Source of the DNA: VXRD01 sp965232265
GTDB taxonomy: Bacteria > Latescibacterota > UBA2968
Length of the DNA stretch: 64,000 nucleotides
Assembly: GCA_965232265.1 (NCBI GenBank)
Contig: CBDDPH010000002.1
Location: 1,984,001 to 2,048,000, forward strand
Direction of reading: 5' to 3'
Shown here one piece after another: positions 8,700 through 17,359 of the stretch. Under the pieces are notes generated by a model that saw only the letters and a list, made by a program, of their open reading frames with translations, was not told the DNA's origin and searched no databases. Positions within the stretch are counted from its first letter, which is position 1. Every line of letters begins with the position of its first letter. A program made the position numbers and the translations under genes.

Positions 8700-9022
8700 A
8701 TGGAAACCATGGGAAACAATACAAGCCGCAAACTCGATTCGGATGAATTTCAGGGCTTTGCTCTTGTAGATGAGATTGAACAGATTGCCTTTTTCAAATT
8801 CTATGAAGAATATACGGACAGAGAATGGCACAGCATTCAGCAGAGTCAAGCAAGTGGTGGAAATTTCTGGAATACTCAGAAATGGCGCATTGGCGCTTTG
8901 GCACGGCAATCTTCCGTGCAGTGAAGGAAGGCCGTCTGCTCTATCGCGAGGCGTATAATCTCACCGGTCTTAAGGGGGAAACTTTCGAAAATATGCGAGA
9001 AAAGATGGAGATATCGGTGTGA
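8700..9022 (+). pseudogene. ImmA/IrrE-family metallopeptidase remnant (internal deletion plus frameshift)
   Basis: From ATG 8700 the frame reads NNTSRKLDSDEFQGFALVDE, the segment just before the HExxH zinc site of ImmA/IrrE (COG2856) proteins. It then jumps to FFKFYEEYTDREW and SGGNFWNTQKWRIG, which belong to the C-terminal third. The catalytic HExxH block is missing. Near 8890 the frame shifts, and the family C-terminus (FRAVKEGRLLYREAYNLTGL, then GETFENM) continues in the next frame to 9022. Two lesions make this clearly dead. Confidence 0.75.
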
Positions 9023-9174
9023 TAAATCAGGCTCCGTCCTTGTTCGTGCTGGATACAAATGTTTTTTCGGAGAAATGGTGCAAAGTAAAGAACTCGAGCG
9101 ACGCTTTCCGGACAAGCCTAACCACCCTCGTCAGGCTTACCGATCCGTTGCTTCCCAACGCCCGTAGCCTTTAG
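9019..9174 (+). pseudogene. Truncated PIN-domain (DUF4411-type) toxin remnant
   Basis: A GTG overlapping the previous stop (GTGA) opens MINQAPSLFVLDTNVF. The LFVLDTNVF strand carries the first catalytic Asp of PIN nucleases, and DUF4411 PIN proteins usually follow ImmA/IrrE genes. Homology ends after about 17 residues; the remaining 34 codons look random and stop at 9174. Confidence 0.55.
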
Positions 9175-9241
9175 TTTTCTCTTCCCCGGCTGGCAGATAG
9201 CGTATTTGAACTAAGCCAGGGACTCAGCGTACTAACAAAAC

Positions 9242-9272
9242 AGCCCGTCCAAAAAGTTGGATGGGCTATTTT
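9242..9272. terminator. Bidirectional hairpin terminator
   Basis: AGCCCGTCCAA (9242-9252), AAAG loop, TTGGATGGGCT (9257-9267), then T-rich on the plus side. The hairpin overlaps the stop codon of the convergent MazG-like gene. Arms nearly match the mdh terminator. Confidence 0.7.
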
Positions 9273-9664
9273 TCATTAAAACCGCCTTCACGCGCCTGGC
9301 GGGTCATTTCCTGGATGAGTTTGGGGGCGGGGTCTTCCCAGCCTTCGGGTTTGAGTATTTTGCCGTCTTCCCGGCGGATGACTTTTCCGTTTACGACTTT
9401 TTGCATGTTGGCAGTGTGGACGATGTCGAAGAGCGGGTCGAGGTTGATGCCGTTGCGTACGGCGAAGTCGCAGATGTAGTAAATTGCATCGACGAGTGCG
9501 TCAGCCTGTTCTGTGACGGTTTGCGCGGCCATTAACTCGTCCATTTCATCGTTAACCATTTGTCTTATGAATGCGATGCCCTCTGCTGTCATGTTTTGTG
9601 GATGCGCTGGCAGGTCGTCGTTACAGGCCATTGTAAATTCGCGCACTTGAGCGGTGTATCCCAT
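9266..9664 (-). CDS. MazG/PRA-PH-like nucleotide pyrophosphohydrolase
   Basis: 132 residues from ATG 9664 (CTGGAG upstream); the frame runs open to 9718 but those codons overlap a GAAGTGTGAAG repeat. The helical core EGIAFIRQMVNDEMDELM carries the ExxE metal-binding helix, and ADALVDAIYYICDFAVRNG carries the downstream D-x3-D helix of all-alpha NTP pyrophosphohydrolases (Cof/PRA-PH-like). Role is probably hydrolysis of a non-canonical or excess nucleotide; the exact substrate is unknown. Stands alone, convergent with the remnant region. Confidence 0.75.
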   Translation of the reverse strand: MGYTAQVREFTMACNDDLPAHPQNMTAEGIAFIRQMVNDEMDELMAAQTVTEQADALVDAIYYICDFAVRNGINLDPLFDIVHTANMQKVVNGKVIRREDGKILKPEGWEDPAPKLIQEMTRQAREGGFNEK

Positions 9665-9890
9665 GCGTACTCCAGTTTGAAGTGTGAAGTTTGAAGTGTG
9701 AAAATCCCGCCCAACCAACCCCTATCCTCCAGCCTCTATAATGCGTTAGAAATTACTAAAGTCAAAGATCAAAAACAAATGCAATGGTTCGTCTATTCAT
9801 TTTTGGTCTTTGACTTTTGGGCGTTGCGTCTATATTTTTTTTGCGACATTTTGTTTATTGGTGACTATGACGTGAAAGGATTTTCATTAC

Positions 9891-11117
9891 ATGGCGAGTA
9901 TTAATGCAAATTACGACAAATTGGCTGCGGGATATTTGTTTCCCGAGATTGCACGGCGGACGCAAGTTTTTCTCGATGAACATCCAGAGGTGTCTGTGAT
10001 GCGCTTGGGTATTGGCAATACGACCGAGCCGCTGACGAGGCGCGTGATTGCCGGTTTGCACGATGCGGTGGATCAGATGGCGCGTGTGGAGACGTATCGC
10101 GGCTATGCCGATGGCGGAGAGGGCGAGCCTGAGATGCGGGAGGCGCTGGCGAAACGCTATGCAAAGTACGGGGTTGAACTCGATGCGTCTGAGGTTTTTG
10201 TGAGCGATGGGGCCAAGTCGGATTCGGCGAATATCCAGTCGATTTTTGGTATGGATAATGTGATTGCCGTGCAGGATCCGGCATATCCGGTATATGTCGA
10301 TAGCAATGTGATTGCCGGGCGGACGGGCGAGGCGGTGAACGACCAGTATGCAGGACTGGTTTATATGCCGTGTACAGAAGAGAATGGTTTTATGCCCGAG
10401 GTGCCAGATGAAAAGGTGGATTTGATCTATATTTGCAGCCCGAATAATCCAACGGGTGCTGTGGCAACGCGAGCACAGTTGCAGGCGTTTGTAGATTATG
10501 CGAGAGAACACAGGGCGGTGATTATTTACGATGCGGCTTATGCCGGGTATATTTCGGATGCGGATTTGCCGCGAACGATTTACGAGGTTGAGGGGGCAAA
10601 GTCCTGCGCGATTGAGATCAACAGTTTTTCAAAAGATACCGGGTTTACGGGTGTGCGCCTGGGGTGGACGATTGTGCCGATGGATCTGATTGTGGAAGAC
10701 GCAGAGGCGGGCAAGTTGAATACGCTGTGGGGCAGGCGTCAAAATACTTTTTTTAATGGTGCTTCGAATATTGTGCAGTTGGGTGCTTTGTCGGTGTTTA
10801 CAGAAGAAGGCGAGCGAGAGTGCCAGGAGATGATTGCGTATTATATGGAGAATGCGCGCATTATTCGGGCGGGGCTGAGGCGTATTGGGCTGACGGTTTT
10901 TGGCGGTGTTCACGCGCCGTATTTGTGGCTCAAGACACCGAACGGCCTGTCCTCGTGGGACTTTTTTGACAAGTTGTTGTCAGAAGCCCATGTCGTGGGT
11001 ACGCCGGGTTCGGGTTTTGGCCCTGCGGGCGAAGGTTATTTTCGCTTGAGTTCGTTTGGACATCGAGAAGATGTCGAGCGGGCAGTGGCGAGTATTCAGA
11101 CGAATTTGAAGATTTGA
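9891..11117 (+). CDS. dapL: LL-diaminopimelate aminotransferase DapL
   Basis: PLP enzyme converting tetrahydrodipicolinate directly to LL-diaminopimelate in lysine and peptidoglycan synthesis, bypassing DapC/D/E. 408 residues as in the DapL family. Typical features: N-terminal NANYDKLAAGYLFPEIARR, TYRGYADGGEGEPEMREALA, ICSPNNPTGAVATR, and PLP lysine in NSFSKDTGFTGVRLGW near 250. The pathway is characteristic of Chlamydiae, Chlorobi/Bacteroidetes, Spirochaetes and relatives, which helps place the organism. The sulfatase gene starts 9 nt downstream. Confidence 0.94.
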   Translation: MASINANYDKLAAGYLFPEIARRTQVFLDEHPEVSVMRLGIGNTTEPLTRRVIAGLHDAVDQMARVETYRGYADGGEGEPEMREALAKRYAKYGVELDASEVFVSDGAKSDSANIQSIFGMDNVIAVQDPAYPVYVDSNVIAGRTGEAVNDQYAGLVYMPCTEENGFMPEVPDEKVDLIYICSPNNPTGAVATRAQLQAFVDYAREHRAVIIYDAAYAGYISDADLPRTIYEVEGAKSCAIEINSFSKDTGFTGVRLGWTIVPMDLIVEDAEAGKLNTLWGRRQNTFFNGASNIVQLGALSVFTEEGERECQEMIAYYMENARIIRAGLRRIGLTVFGGVHAPYLWLKTPNGLSSWDFFDKLLSEAHVVGTPGSGFGPAGEGYFRLSSFGHREDVERAVASIQTNLKI

Positions 11118-11126
11118 GGTGAACAG

Positions 11127-12572
11127 ATGACGCAGTCCAATCCAAATATTATTTTTATTCTGGCTGATGATATGGGCTATGGAGATCTGGCGTGCCAGAA
11201 TCCAGAGTCTAAAATTCCAACGCCGAATTTGGACAGGTTGGCGTCGCAGGGGGTTCGTTTTACCGATGCCCACGCGCCGTCCAGCGTTTGTACGCCGTCG
11301 CGCTATGCGATTCTTACGGGGCGGTATTCGTGGCGCACCCGATTGCAAGGCGGTGTGTTGTGGCCCTGGGATCCGCCTTTGATTGATCCGGGGCGAAGGA
11401 CGGTGGCGACATTGCTGCGAGATCAGGGGTATCGCACGGCCTGTATTGGGAAGTGGCATTTGGGATGGCACTGGGAGACAAAGGATGGGCGGGCGGCATA
11501 TCACGGCGCGGAATACGGGGTGTTGGGTAGAGATCATCGGTATGAGTTGGGCAAGAATATCGATTTTAGTAAGCCGGTCACTGGCGGGCCTGTAGAATGC
11601 GGATTTGATTATTATTTTGGCGATGATGTGCCCAATTTTCCGCCTTATACTTGGTTTGAGAATGATCGGCTGGTGGATGCGCCAGTTGAGGAGAAGCCCG
11701 AGGAGATGTTTGGCTCGCCCGGGCCAATGGCGCCGGGATGGTCTCTCGAAGCGGTGATGCCCGAGTTGACCCGGCGTGCGGTTCAATATATTGAGGCATC
11801 GGATGAGCAACCGTTTTTTTTGTATTTTCCGCTGACTGCGCCGCATACGCCGATTGTTCCAATAGATGAATTTAAGGGTATGAGCGAGGCGGGCGAGTAC
11901 GGAGATTTTGTGTGTGAAGTGGATTGGACGGTGGGCGAGGTGATGGCGGCTCTTGATCGAAAAGGGATTGCCGAGAATACGCTGATTATTTTTACCAGCG
12001 ATAATGGGCCCGAAAATTTCGCGTATAGACGGATCCAGGAATACGGGCATTACAGTATGGATGGCTTGCGGGGGTTGAAACGCGATGTGTGGGAAGGTGG
12101 GCACCGGGTTCCGTTTGTCGCCAGGTGGCCCGGTCAGATTGAGGGGGACAGGGTTTGCGATGAGGTGATTTGTATGTCCGATTTTATGGCTACGGTGGCG
12201 GCGATAACCGGCGTGTCTTTGTCGGAGGATATGGGCGAAGACAGTTATAATATATTGCCCGCGCTTTTGGATGAGTCTTTCGATACACCCATCCGGGAGG
12301 CGACCGTGCATCACAGCATTCGGGGGAAGTTCGCCATTAGGAAGGGGCACTGGGTGTTGATTGATGCACCCACTGGGGATGATAATAAAGAGCCGGATTG
12401 GTTTAAAGATGAACGCGGGTATGTGCCTCACGATCATCCGGGCGAACTTTTTGATCTCGAACGCGATCCGATTGAGCGATTTAACCGTTATGCAGACTAT
12501 CCCGAGATTGTTGAAGAACTCAAGACCCTGCTCGAGAGGTATAAGCGAGAGGGCAGAAGTATCTTTCTTTGA
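11127..12572 (+). CDS. Sulfatase (arylsulfatase A-like)
   Basis: 481-residue formylglycine sulfatase that hydrolyses a sulfate ester. Metal-binding DD in IIFILADDMGYGD (residues 14-15), and Cys55 in SSVCTPSRYAILTGR is the residue oxidised to formylglycine. GKWHLGW near 112-118 and FTSDNGPE near 290 complete the active site. There is no signal peptide, so it is cytosolic or has an atypical export route. Linked to dapL by a 9-nt gap, though the functions are not obviously related. A formylglycine-generating enzyme is not in the window. Substrate (glycan sulfate is likely) cannot be told. Confidence 0.92.
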   Translation: MTQSNPNIIFILADDMGYGDLACQNPESKIPTPNLDRLASQGVRFTDAHAPSSVCTPSRYAILTGRYSWRTRLQGGVLWPWDPPLIDPGRRTVATLLRDQGYRTACIGKWHLGWHWETKDGRAAYHGAEYGVLGRDHRYELGKNIDFSKPVTGGPVECGFDYYFGDDVPNFPPYTWFENDRLVDAPVEEKPEEMFGSPGPMAPGWSLEAVMPELTRRAVQYIEASDEQPFFLYFPLTAPHTPIVPIDEFKGMSEAGEYGDFVCEVDWTVGEVMAALDRKGIAENTLIIFTSDNGPENFAYRRIQEYGHYSMDGLRGLKRDVWEGGHRVPFVARWPGQIEGDRVCDEVICMSDFMATVAAITGVSLSEDMGEDSYNILPALLDESFDTPIREATVHHSIRGKFAIRKGHWVLIDAPTGDDNKEPDWFKDERGYVPHDHPGELFDLERDPIERFNRYADYPEIVEELKTLLERYKREGRSIFL

Positions 12573-12606
12573 TCGTTGTCCAAACTTTAGATATAGGAGT
12601 AGCACG

Positions 12607-12951
12607 ATGATTGGATTTGATACCCTCAAGGCAGCTGTGCGTTTGCAGGAAGAAGCCGGTTTCAACGAGCAGCAGGCGCGGGCTCTGGTTGCCACCTTTG
12701 CCGAAGGCATCGGTGAAGATATGGTGACGAGGGGTGATCTTGAGAAAACAGAGGCGTCCTTGAGGAGTGAAATAGCGTCCTTGAGGGGTGATCTTGAGAA
12801 AACAGAGGCGACTCTGCGAGGCGAATTGCAAAAGACCGAGGCGATATTGCGCGGTGAGATGCACCAGCTTGAGAAAAGTATAAGCTTGCGGCTGGGTGTT
12901 ATGATCGGTGCTGCGGTGGGGATTCTCGTGGCGGTAGATAAGTTGTTTTGA
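12607..12951 (+). CDS. Coiled-coil protein with C-terminal membrane anchor (DUF1640-like)
   Basis: 114 residues from ATG 12607 (TAGGAG upstream). An N-terminal helix (GFDTLKAAVRLQEEAGFNEQ) is followed by heptad-like direct repeats, RGDLEKTEA occurring twice and related RGELQKTEA once, around residues 42-80. The last 20 residues form one hydrophobic segment (RLGVMIGAAVGILVAVDKLF). This layout matches the DUF1640/CCDC90 class of bacterial coiled-coil proteins often found with toxin-antitoxin or mobile regions; function unknown. Confidence 0.7.
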   Translation: MIGFDTLKAAVRLQEEAGFNEQQARALVATFAEGIGEDMVTRGDLEKTEASLRSEIASLRGDLEKTEATLRGELQKTEAILRGEMHQLEKSISLRLGVMIGAAVGILVAVDKLF

Positions 12952-12976
12952 GTGCGGTATCAATAGGGTAGATTTT

Positions 12977-13924
12977 ATGGGACATATTTTGCGTATTCTG
13001 ATTGTGCTTGCAGGGATTAGTACGGCCAGGGCCGAGGTGCAGGTCGCGTTTCGCTTTGAGGCTGTTTTTGGCGAAGTAGGGGGTGGCGATGGGCAGTTTC
13101 TCAATCCCGAGGGATTGACGCTGGATACGTCGGGCAATGTGTTTGTGGTGGATACGGGAAATGATCGCGTCCAAAAATTGTCTCCAACGGGTACTTTTTT
13201 GCGGGCGGTGGGGGGACCGGGCTGGGACGATGGGCAATTTAATAAACCGGGGGGTATTGCCGCGAGCAAGGGGTTGGAGATTTATGTGGCCGATGGTCGG
13301 AATCGCCGCATTCAGGTGTTTAATCTCAATTTGCGGCTTCTGGCGGTGATTGGCGGTGCGGATGCTGGTGGTTCTATGGATCTGGGCACGCTCAGTGGTA
13401 TTGCCGTGTCGGATGCAGATGAGATATTGGTGAGCGATATCGATGCCGATCAACTGGTGCAGATCGATACGTATAGCCGCGTTGATCGCAGTTTTGGCGG
13501 GTTTGGGTATGGGGCTGGCAATTTGCGGCGTCCTTTGGGGATTGCAATAGAAGGTCGCGAGAAGGTTTATGTTTGCGATAGCGAGAATGATCGGATCGCG
13601 GTATTCGACAGGTTTGGCAATTTTCAAAAGGCAATGGGCGAAGATATTTTATTGCAGCCCTCGGCGTTGTGTGTGGGGCCAGAGCGGACGTTGATTGTGG
13701 CGGATACAGGACACCATCGCATTGTGGTTTTTGACCTCGATTCTGGCGGTGTTGCAGGCTCTTTGGGCGGTCCCGATCCGGGAAAGGGGGCGATGGCGTT
13801 TCAGTTTCCTCGGGGTGTCGCGCTTGGGCGCGCTGGCAGGTTGTTCGTCTTGGATTCGGGCAATGGGCGCATTCAGAAGTTGCAAATACAAGTTTCCAGG
13901 ATCCGCAGAAAAAAACGCGAATGA
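12977..13924 (+). CDS. Exported NHL-repeat beta-propeller protein
   Basis: 315 residues with a signal peptide (about 1-20, cut after TARA). About six NHL-type blades follow, with recurring patterns such as GDGQFLNPEGLTLDTSGNVF, DTGNDRVQKL, DGRNRRIQVF, DSENDRIAVF and DSGNGRIQKL. Probably a periplasmic or surface binding/scaffold propeller, since no catalytic motif is visible. It opens an envelope cluster (SprA-like, Omp85, SodC) on the same strand. About 240 bp with a REP-like palindrome separate it from the next gene. Confidence 0.82.
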   Translation: MGHILRILIVLAGISTARAEVQVAFRFEAVFGEVGGGDGQFLNPEGLTLDTSGNVFVVDTGNDRVQKLSPTGTFLRAVGGPGWDDGQFNKPGGIAASKGLEIYVADGRNRRIQVFNLNLRLLAVIGGADAGGSMDLGTLSGIAVSDADEILVSDIDADQLVQIDTYSRVDRSFGGFGYGAGNLRRPLGIAIEGREKVYVCDSENDRIAVFDRFGNFQKAMGEDILLQPSALCVGPERTLIVADTGHHRIVVFDLDSGGVAGSLGGPDPGKGAMAFQFPRGVALGRAGRLFVLDSGNGRIQKLQIQVSRIRRKKRE

Positions 13925-13976
13925 TTTGAGCGTTTTACGCAGATGAAAAGAGGGGCTGTGAAGTGTGAAGTGAGAC

Positions 13977-14004
13977 GTAGGGGCGAAAAATTTTTCGCCC
14001 GTCC
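13977..14004. repeat. REP-like palindrome copy 1
   Basis: GTAGGGGCGAAAAA followed by TTTTTCGCCC; a further CGCCCGTCC copy fragment follows directly. One of about ten copies in the window. Confidence 0.7.
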
Positions 14005-14163
14005 ATTTCGCCCGTCCATACCCTCGTGGTTGCCCGTATTCAGGGGCAGACCGCATTAACACAACAGGCCGGGATGTTCCGCAGGGGCGGGATGTCCTGT
14101 TTTTTTTAGGCGCGAGATGCAGGGGCGATTCCACTGGGTCGCCCAAGATGTGAGACACAAAAG

Positions 14164-17100
14164 ATGAGTTTTGGCACCCTTTATATCGCTCGGGGTATTG
14201 TATTTTTTTTCCTGTGCGTTGTGACGGTACACGCGCAGGTTCCCGTGCCAGAGCAGTTTACGCTGTTTGATGGGGAACGGGTGTTTCAAGCGGATGGGAG
14301 CCGCGGGCCTTTTTCGATTTCCGATCGCGCCATTGAGGCGGCGAGTGAACGGGTTTGGGTGGATGGGGTGTTGCTCATTCGGGATCGGGATTATGTGGTG
14401 GATGCCAATCGCGCATTGCTGACGCTTTTGTGGGATGTTGCGCGGGGGGTGGAGATTGTGGTGCGTTTTAGACAGGATCCTGTGGTGACTACACCTGTGG
14501 TTCAGCGTCGCCAGTTTCAACCGGGGGAAGGTGGTGGGGATCAACCGATTGTGCGCGTGTTCTCTCCGCCTGTTGTGCGAGATACGGATGAGGATCAGAA
14601 GTTGACGATTGGGGGTCATAAGCGTATTTCTGTGACTGCGGGATCTCAACACGCGGTTCATCAGGCTTTGCAGTTGCGTATTTCGGGCGAGGTTGTCGAG
14701 GGGGTCAATTTGTTGGCTGTGCTGTCCGATCGCAATTTGCCAATAGGCGAGGAGGGGGGATCAAAGCGGTTGCAGGAATTGGATCGCGTGTTTTTTCAGG
14801 TTGACGCCGATCGGGTATCGGCGACGCTCGGCGATCTCGATGTGGCGTTTGACGAGACTGTGTTTGGGTGCTATCGGCGGCAGTTGCAGGGCGCGCGCGT
14901 GTTGGCCCATCGGGAGAAGGGGCAGGTCGCGGTTTTTGGGGCGGTGTCGCGGGGGCGTTGGGAAACGCGGCGGTTGGTGACGGTTGAGGGGTTTCAGGGC
15001 CCTTATTCACTGTCGGGTGGTGGGTTGAGGGGGCAAATTGTGCCGGAGTCTGAGCGCGTGTATCTCAACGGGCGATTGCTCAACCGCGGGGATGGGGCAG
15101 ATTATACGATTGATTACGAGCGCGGGCATGTGGCGTTTATGCCCGAGATACCGATTGGGGTGGAGAGCCGCGTTACAGTGGAGTATCAGGTGATTGATGC
15201 CGGTATGAGAAGCCGGCTGATGGGTATGGAGTCCCGCGTGTCGCTCGGTGAAGGGGTGTCTGTGGGGACGACGCTGATTCGAGAGTCTGATCGTCCCGCA
15301 TTGTCGCCCGGGATAGCTTCAGTGCAGCGGCAGTTGGGCGTGGTGTATGCGACTTACACGCCAGGGTCAAATGCGCGCGTTTCTGGGGAGTTCGCCCTGA
15401 GTGATCGGGATTTGGGAAGTGGGCGCGGGGTTCGCATGGATGGCGCGTTTGCAGGGCGCGATTTTGAAGTCACGGGCCGGTTTCGCCAGGTTGGGGCCAA
15501 TTTTGAAGCATTTGAGCGATTGGACAGGGGGCGGGCCGCCGGGCGATGGGGGTGGCAAGCCGATACTGCGCGAACCGCCCAACGCGAGGGCGAGGTGGCT
15601 GTGCGCTGGGATTTGGGCAAGGCACTTTCTGTTACCGGGGAATACGGACGGCATTTGGGTGCTGTGCGAACGGATCGGAAGAGTGTGGGGATCCGTTCGC
15701 CTGTGGGGATGTATCGCTATGAGTCGCTCGGGCGCGGTAGCGGCGGGATACGCCGGCACGAGGGACAGGTTGAAGTATCGATGGGGGAGATCAGGCCGGG
15801 GTTTCGTTTTTCGCTGGAAAATGGGGTGGGCGATGGTGTGGGTAGCAGTTCGCTTTTTTATGCCGCACGTCCTCGCGTTTTGCCCCAGGGTGTTGACAAA
15901 CAGGAGTTGGTGTGGCACATGGGCATTGGCGAAGGGCGAAATTGGTCGTGGGTATCGGAGTTGAAATATCGGAAGTTCAGACAGCGAGAAACGGTGTGGC
16001 AGGATAGTTTGCGCGGGTGGTTGCACACCCACAGGGCGCAGATGACAAATTGGAGGGGCTGGATTTTTTCGGGTTCTTATACGCACGGGGAAATTCAGAT
16101 CGGGCGCGAACGTCAGCAGACGGCGACGCATCTGGGGCGCGTGCGATTGGGGCATAATCGTCCTGGCTCGTCACATCAGATCACGTATCGCGTTTCGAGT
16201 ACGCGGGTCAGTCAGCCCATTTTTGTCGAGGTGGCGCCCGGGCTGGGGGAATATGTTTGGGAGGATGCCAATGGCGATGGCTTGCGCGATGTGGAAGAGT
16301 TTGTGCCCGATGTCGATGGCGATTATGTGCGGGTTTATGATTACGGGCAGTTTGCTCCGGCTCGCGATGGCGCATTGGGCATGCGCGTGGAGATTGATTT
16401 TCGGCGTTTGATTGGGGATGAGCACATTTTGTCCGCTGTTGCGCTGGATGCGTCGTTGCGTGCGGAGCGGCAGATTGCGATTGGGACAAAGCATGCAGCT
16501 CCCTGGGATTTGTTTGGTTTTGATGCGGATACCGGGATTTTGGGTGCTCGCAGGGATGGATTGGTGCGTCTTTATTTGTTTCGGTATCACAAACGGGGAT
16601 CATTGCGTTTGACTGCGCGCGTGCGCGATCTGGTCAATCGGGTGTTTTACGGGGGGGCTGCCGAATCTTTTGTGCAGGGTGGCGCGTTGGGAAAATTGAG
16701 GCCTGTCAATCGTCTTGAACTGGAGACGGAATTTGATCTGGGGCACAGAGCGCGTGAGGGCGCAGGTGCTTTTGCCTATCGCATTGATGGGGCGCGTGGT
16801 GCGCTGCGTTGTGCGTTCAGGTCTGTGCGTAAATGGTATTTGCGGTTGGGGGTTTTGGGTGGGCGAGATTGGGAAGGTATCCGGGCGTTGCGTGCGTGGC
16901 ATATCGGCGTTCAGCCAGAGGTGATTTACGCTTTGCCCGGCCGCGGGCGATTGCGCGGGCGATTGGATTGGACGCGGGTGTGGGCGACGGATGTAGTGCC
17001 CTTATTTTTGGGGTTGGCAAGGGGCAATCGCCAGGGGCAAAACTGGGCGTGGCGATTGGGGATGGATTACCGCTTTGGCAAATATGTATCGGCGCGGGTG

Positions 17101-17175
17101 ATGTACGATGGGCGCGTAAGGCCTGCTCGTCAGACCATACATCTCGGGCGCGTGGAGATGCAGGCGGTGTTTTGA
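14164..17175 (+). CDS. Large outer-membrane/surface protein, SprA-like
   Basis: 1003 residues with a signal peptide (about 1-25, ends VTVHAQ). Two tandem N-terminal domains share a GPFSISDRAIEA or GPYSLSGGGL start, a VWVDGVLL or VYLNGRLL strand and a YTIDYERGHVAFMPE segment. That pattern is known from very large Bacteroidetes, Chlorobi and Ignavibacteria surface proteins. A run of strand-rich sequence suggesting a beta barrel follows, with a calcium-loop-like DANGDGLRDVEEF near 700, the same landmark seen in SprA/Sov proteins. The chain ends in VEMQAVF with a terminal Phe, an outer-membrane insertion signal. Far shorter than SprA (about 2400). It may act with the Omp85 protein encoded next. 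Function is inference. Confidence 0.65.
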   Translation: MSFGTLYIARGIVFFFLCVVTVHAQVPVPEQFTLFDGERVFQADGSRGPFSISDRAIEAASERVWVDGVLLIRDRDYVVDANRALLTLLWDVARGVEIVVRFRQDPVVTTPVVQRRQFQPGEGGGDQPIVRVFSPPVVRDTDEDQKLTIGGHKRISVTAGSQHAVHQALQLRISGEVVEGVNLLAVLSDRNLPIGEEGGSKRLQELDRVFFQVDADRVSATLGDLDVAFDETVFGCYRRQLQGARVLAHREKGQVAVFGAVSRGRWETRRLVTVEGFQGPYSLSGGGLRGQIVPESERVYLNGRLLNRGDGADYTIDYERGHVAFMPEIPIGVESRVTVEYQVIDAGMRSRLMGMESRVSLGEGVSVGTTLIRESDRPALSPGIASVQRQLGVVYATYTPGSNARVSGEFALSDRDLGSGRGVRMDGAFAGRDFEVTGRFRQVGANFEAFERLDRGRAAGRWGWQADTARTAQREGEVAVRWDLGKALSVTGEYGRHLGAVRTDRKSVGIRSPVGMYRYESLGRGSGGIRRHEGQVEVSMGEIRPGFRFSLENGVGDGVGSSSLFYAARPRVLPQGVDKQELVWHMGIGEGRNWSWVSELKYRKFRQRETVWQDSLRGWLHTHRAQMTNWRGWIFSGSYTHGEIQIGRERQQTATHLGRVRLGHNRPGSSHQITYRVSSTRVSQPIFVEVAPGLGEYVWEDANGDGLRDVEEFVPDVDGDYVRVYDYGQFAPARDGALGMRVEIDFRRLIGDEHILSAVALDASLRAERQIAIGTKHAAPWDLFGFDADTGILGARRDGLVRLYLFRYHKRGSLRLTARVRDLVNRVFYGGAAESFVQGGALGKLRPVNRLELETEFDLGHRAREGAGAFAYRIDGARGALRCAFRSVRKWYLRLGVLGGRDWEGIRALRAWHIGVQPEVIYALPGRGRLRGRLDWTRVWATDVVPLFLGLARGNRQGQNWAWRLGMDYRFGKYVSARVMYDGRVRPARQTIHLGRVEMQAVF

Positions 17176-17271
17176 TCCGCAGAAAAAAACGCGAGTAATT
17201 TGAGCGTTTTTCGCAGATGGACGCAGATAAAAAATCATTTGTAGGGGCGGTGCCCCTGTGCCTGCCCGAAT

Positions 17272-17296
17272 GTAGGGGCGAAAAATGTTTCGCCCA
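17272..17296. repeat. REP-like palindrome copy 2
   Basis: TGTAGGGGCGAAAAATGTTT then CGCCC. Upstream (17241-17268) lie related GTAGGGGCGGTGCCCCTGTG sequences, so the whole 17176-17350 gap is repeat-derived. Confidence 0.65.
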
Positions 17297-17359
17297 TTAT
17301 CGCGGTATGATATTGTAGAGGCGGTGCCTGTGCCCGCCCGTTGTATTGCAAAGGTGCAA

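Noticed and set aside
10980..12710. A 576-codon open frame on the minus strand opposite dapL and the sulfatase gene
   Set aside because: It lies antisense to two well-conserved genes, has Arg/His/Pro/Ile-biased composition and no domain; it is a by-product of codon bias.
13977..14004. REP-like palindromes as Rho-independent terminators
   Set aside because: The A/T centre and lack of a consistent T-run after the stem, plus occurrence upstream of starts and in pairs, argue for a dispersed repeat rather than terminators.
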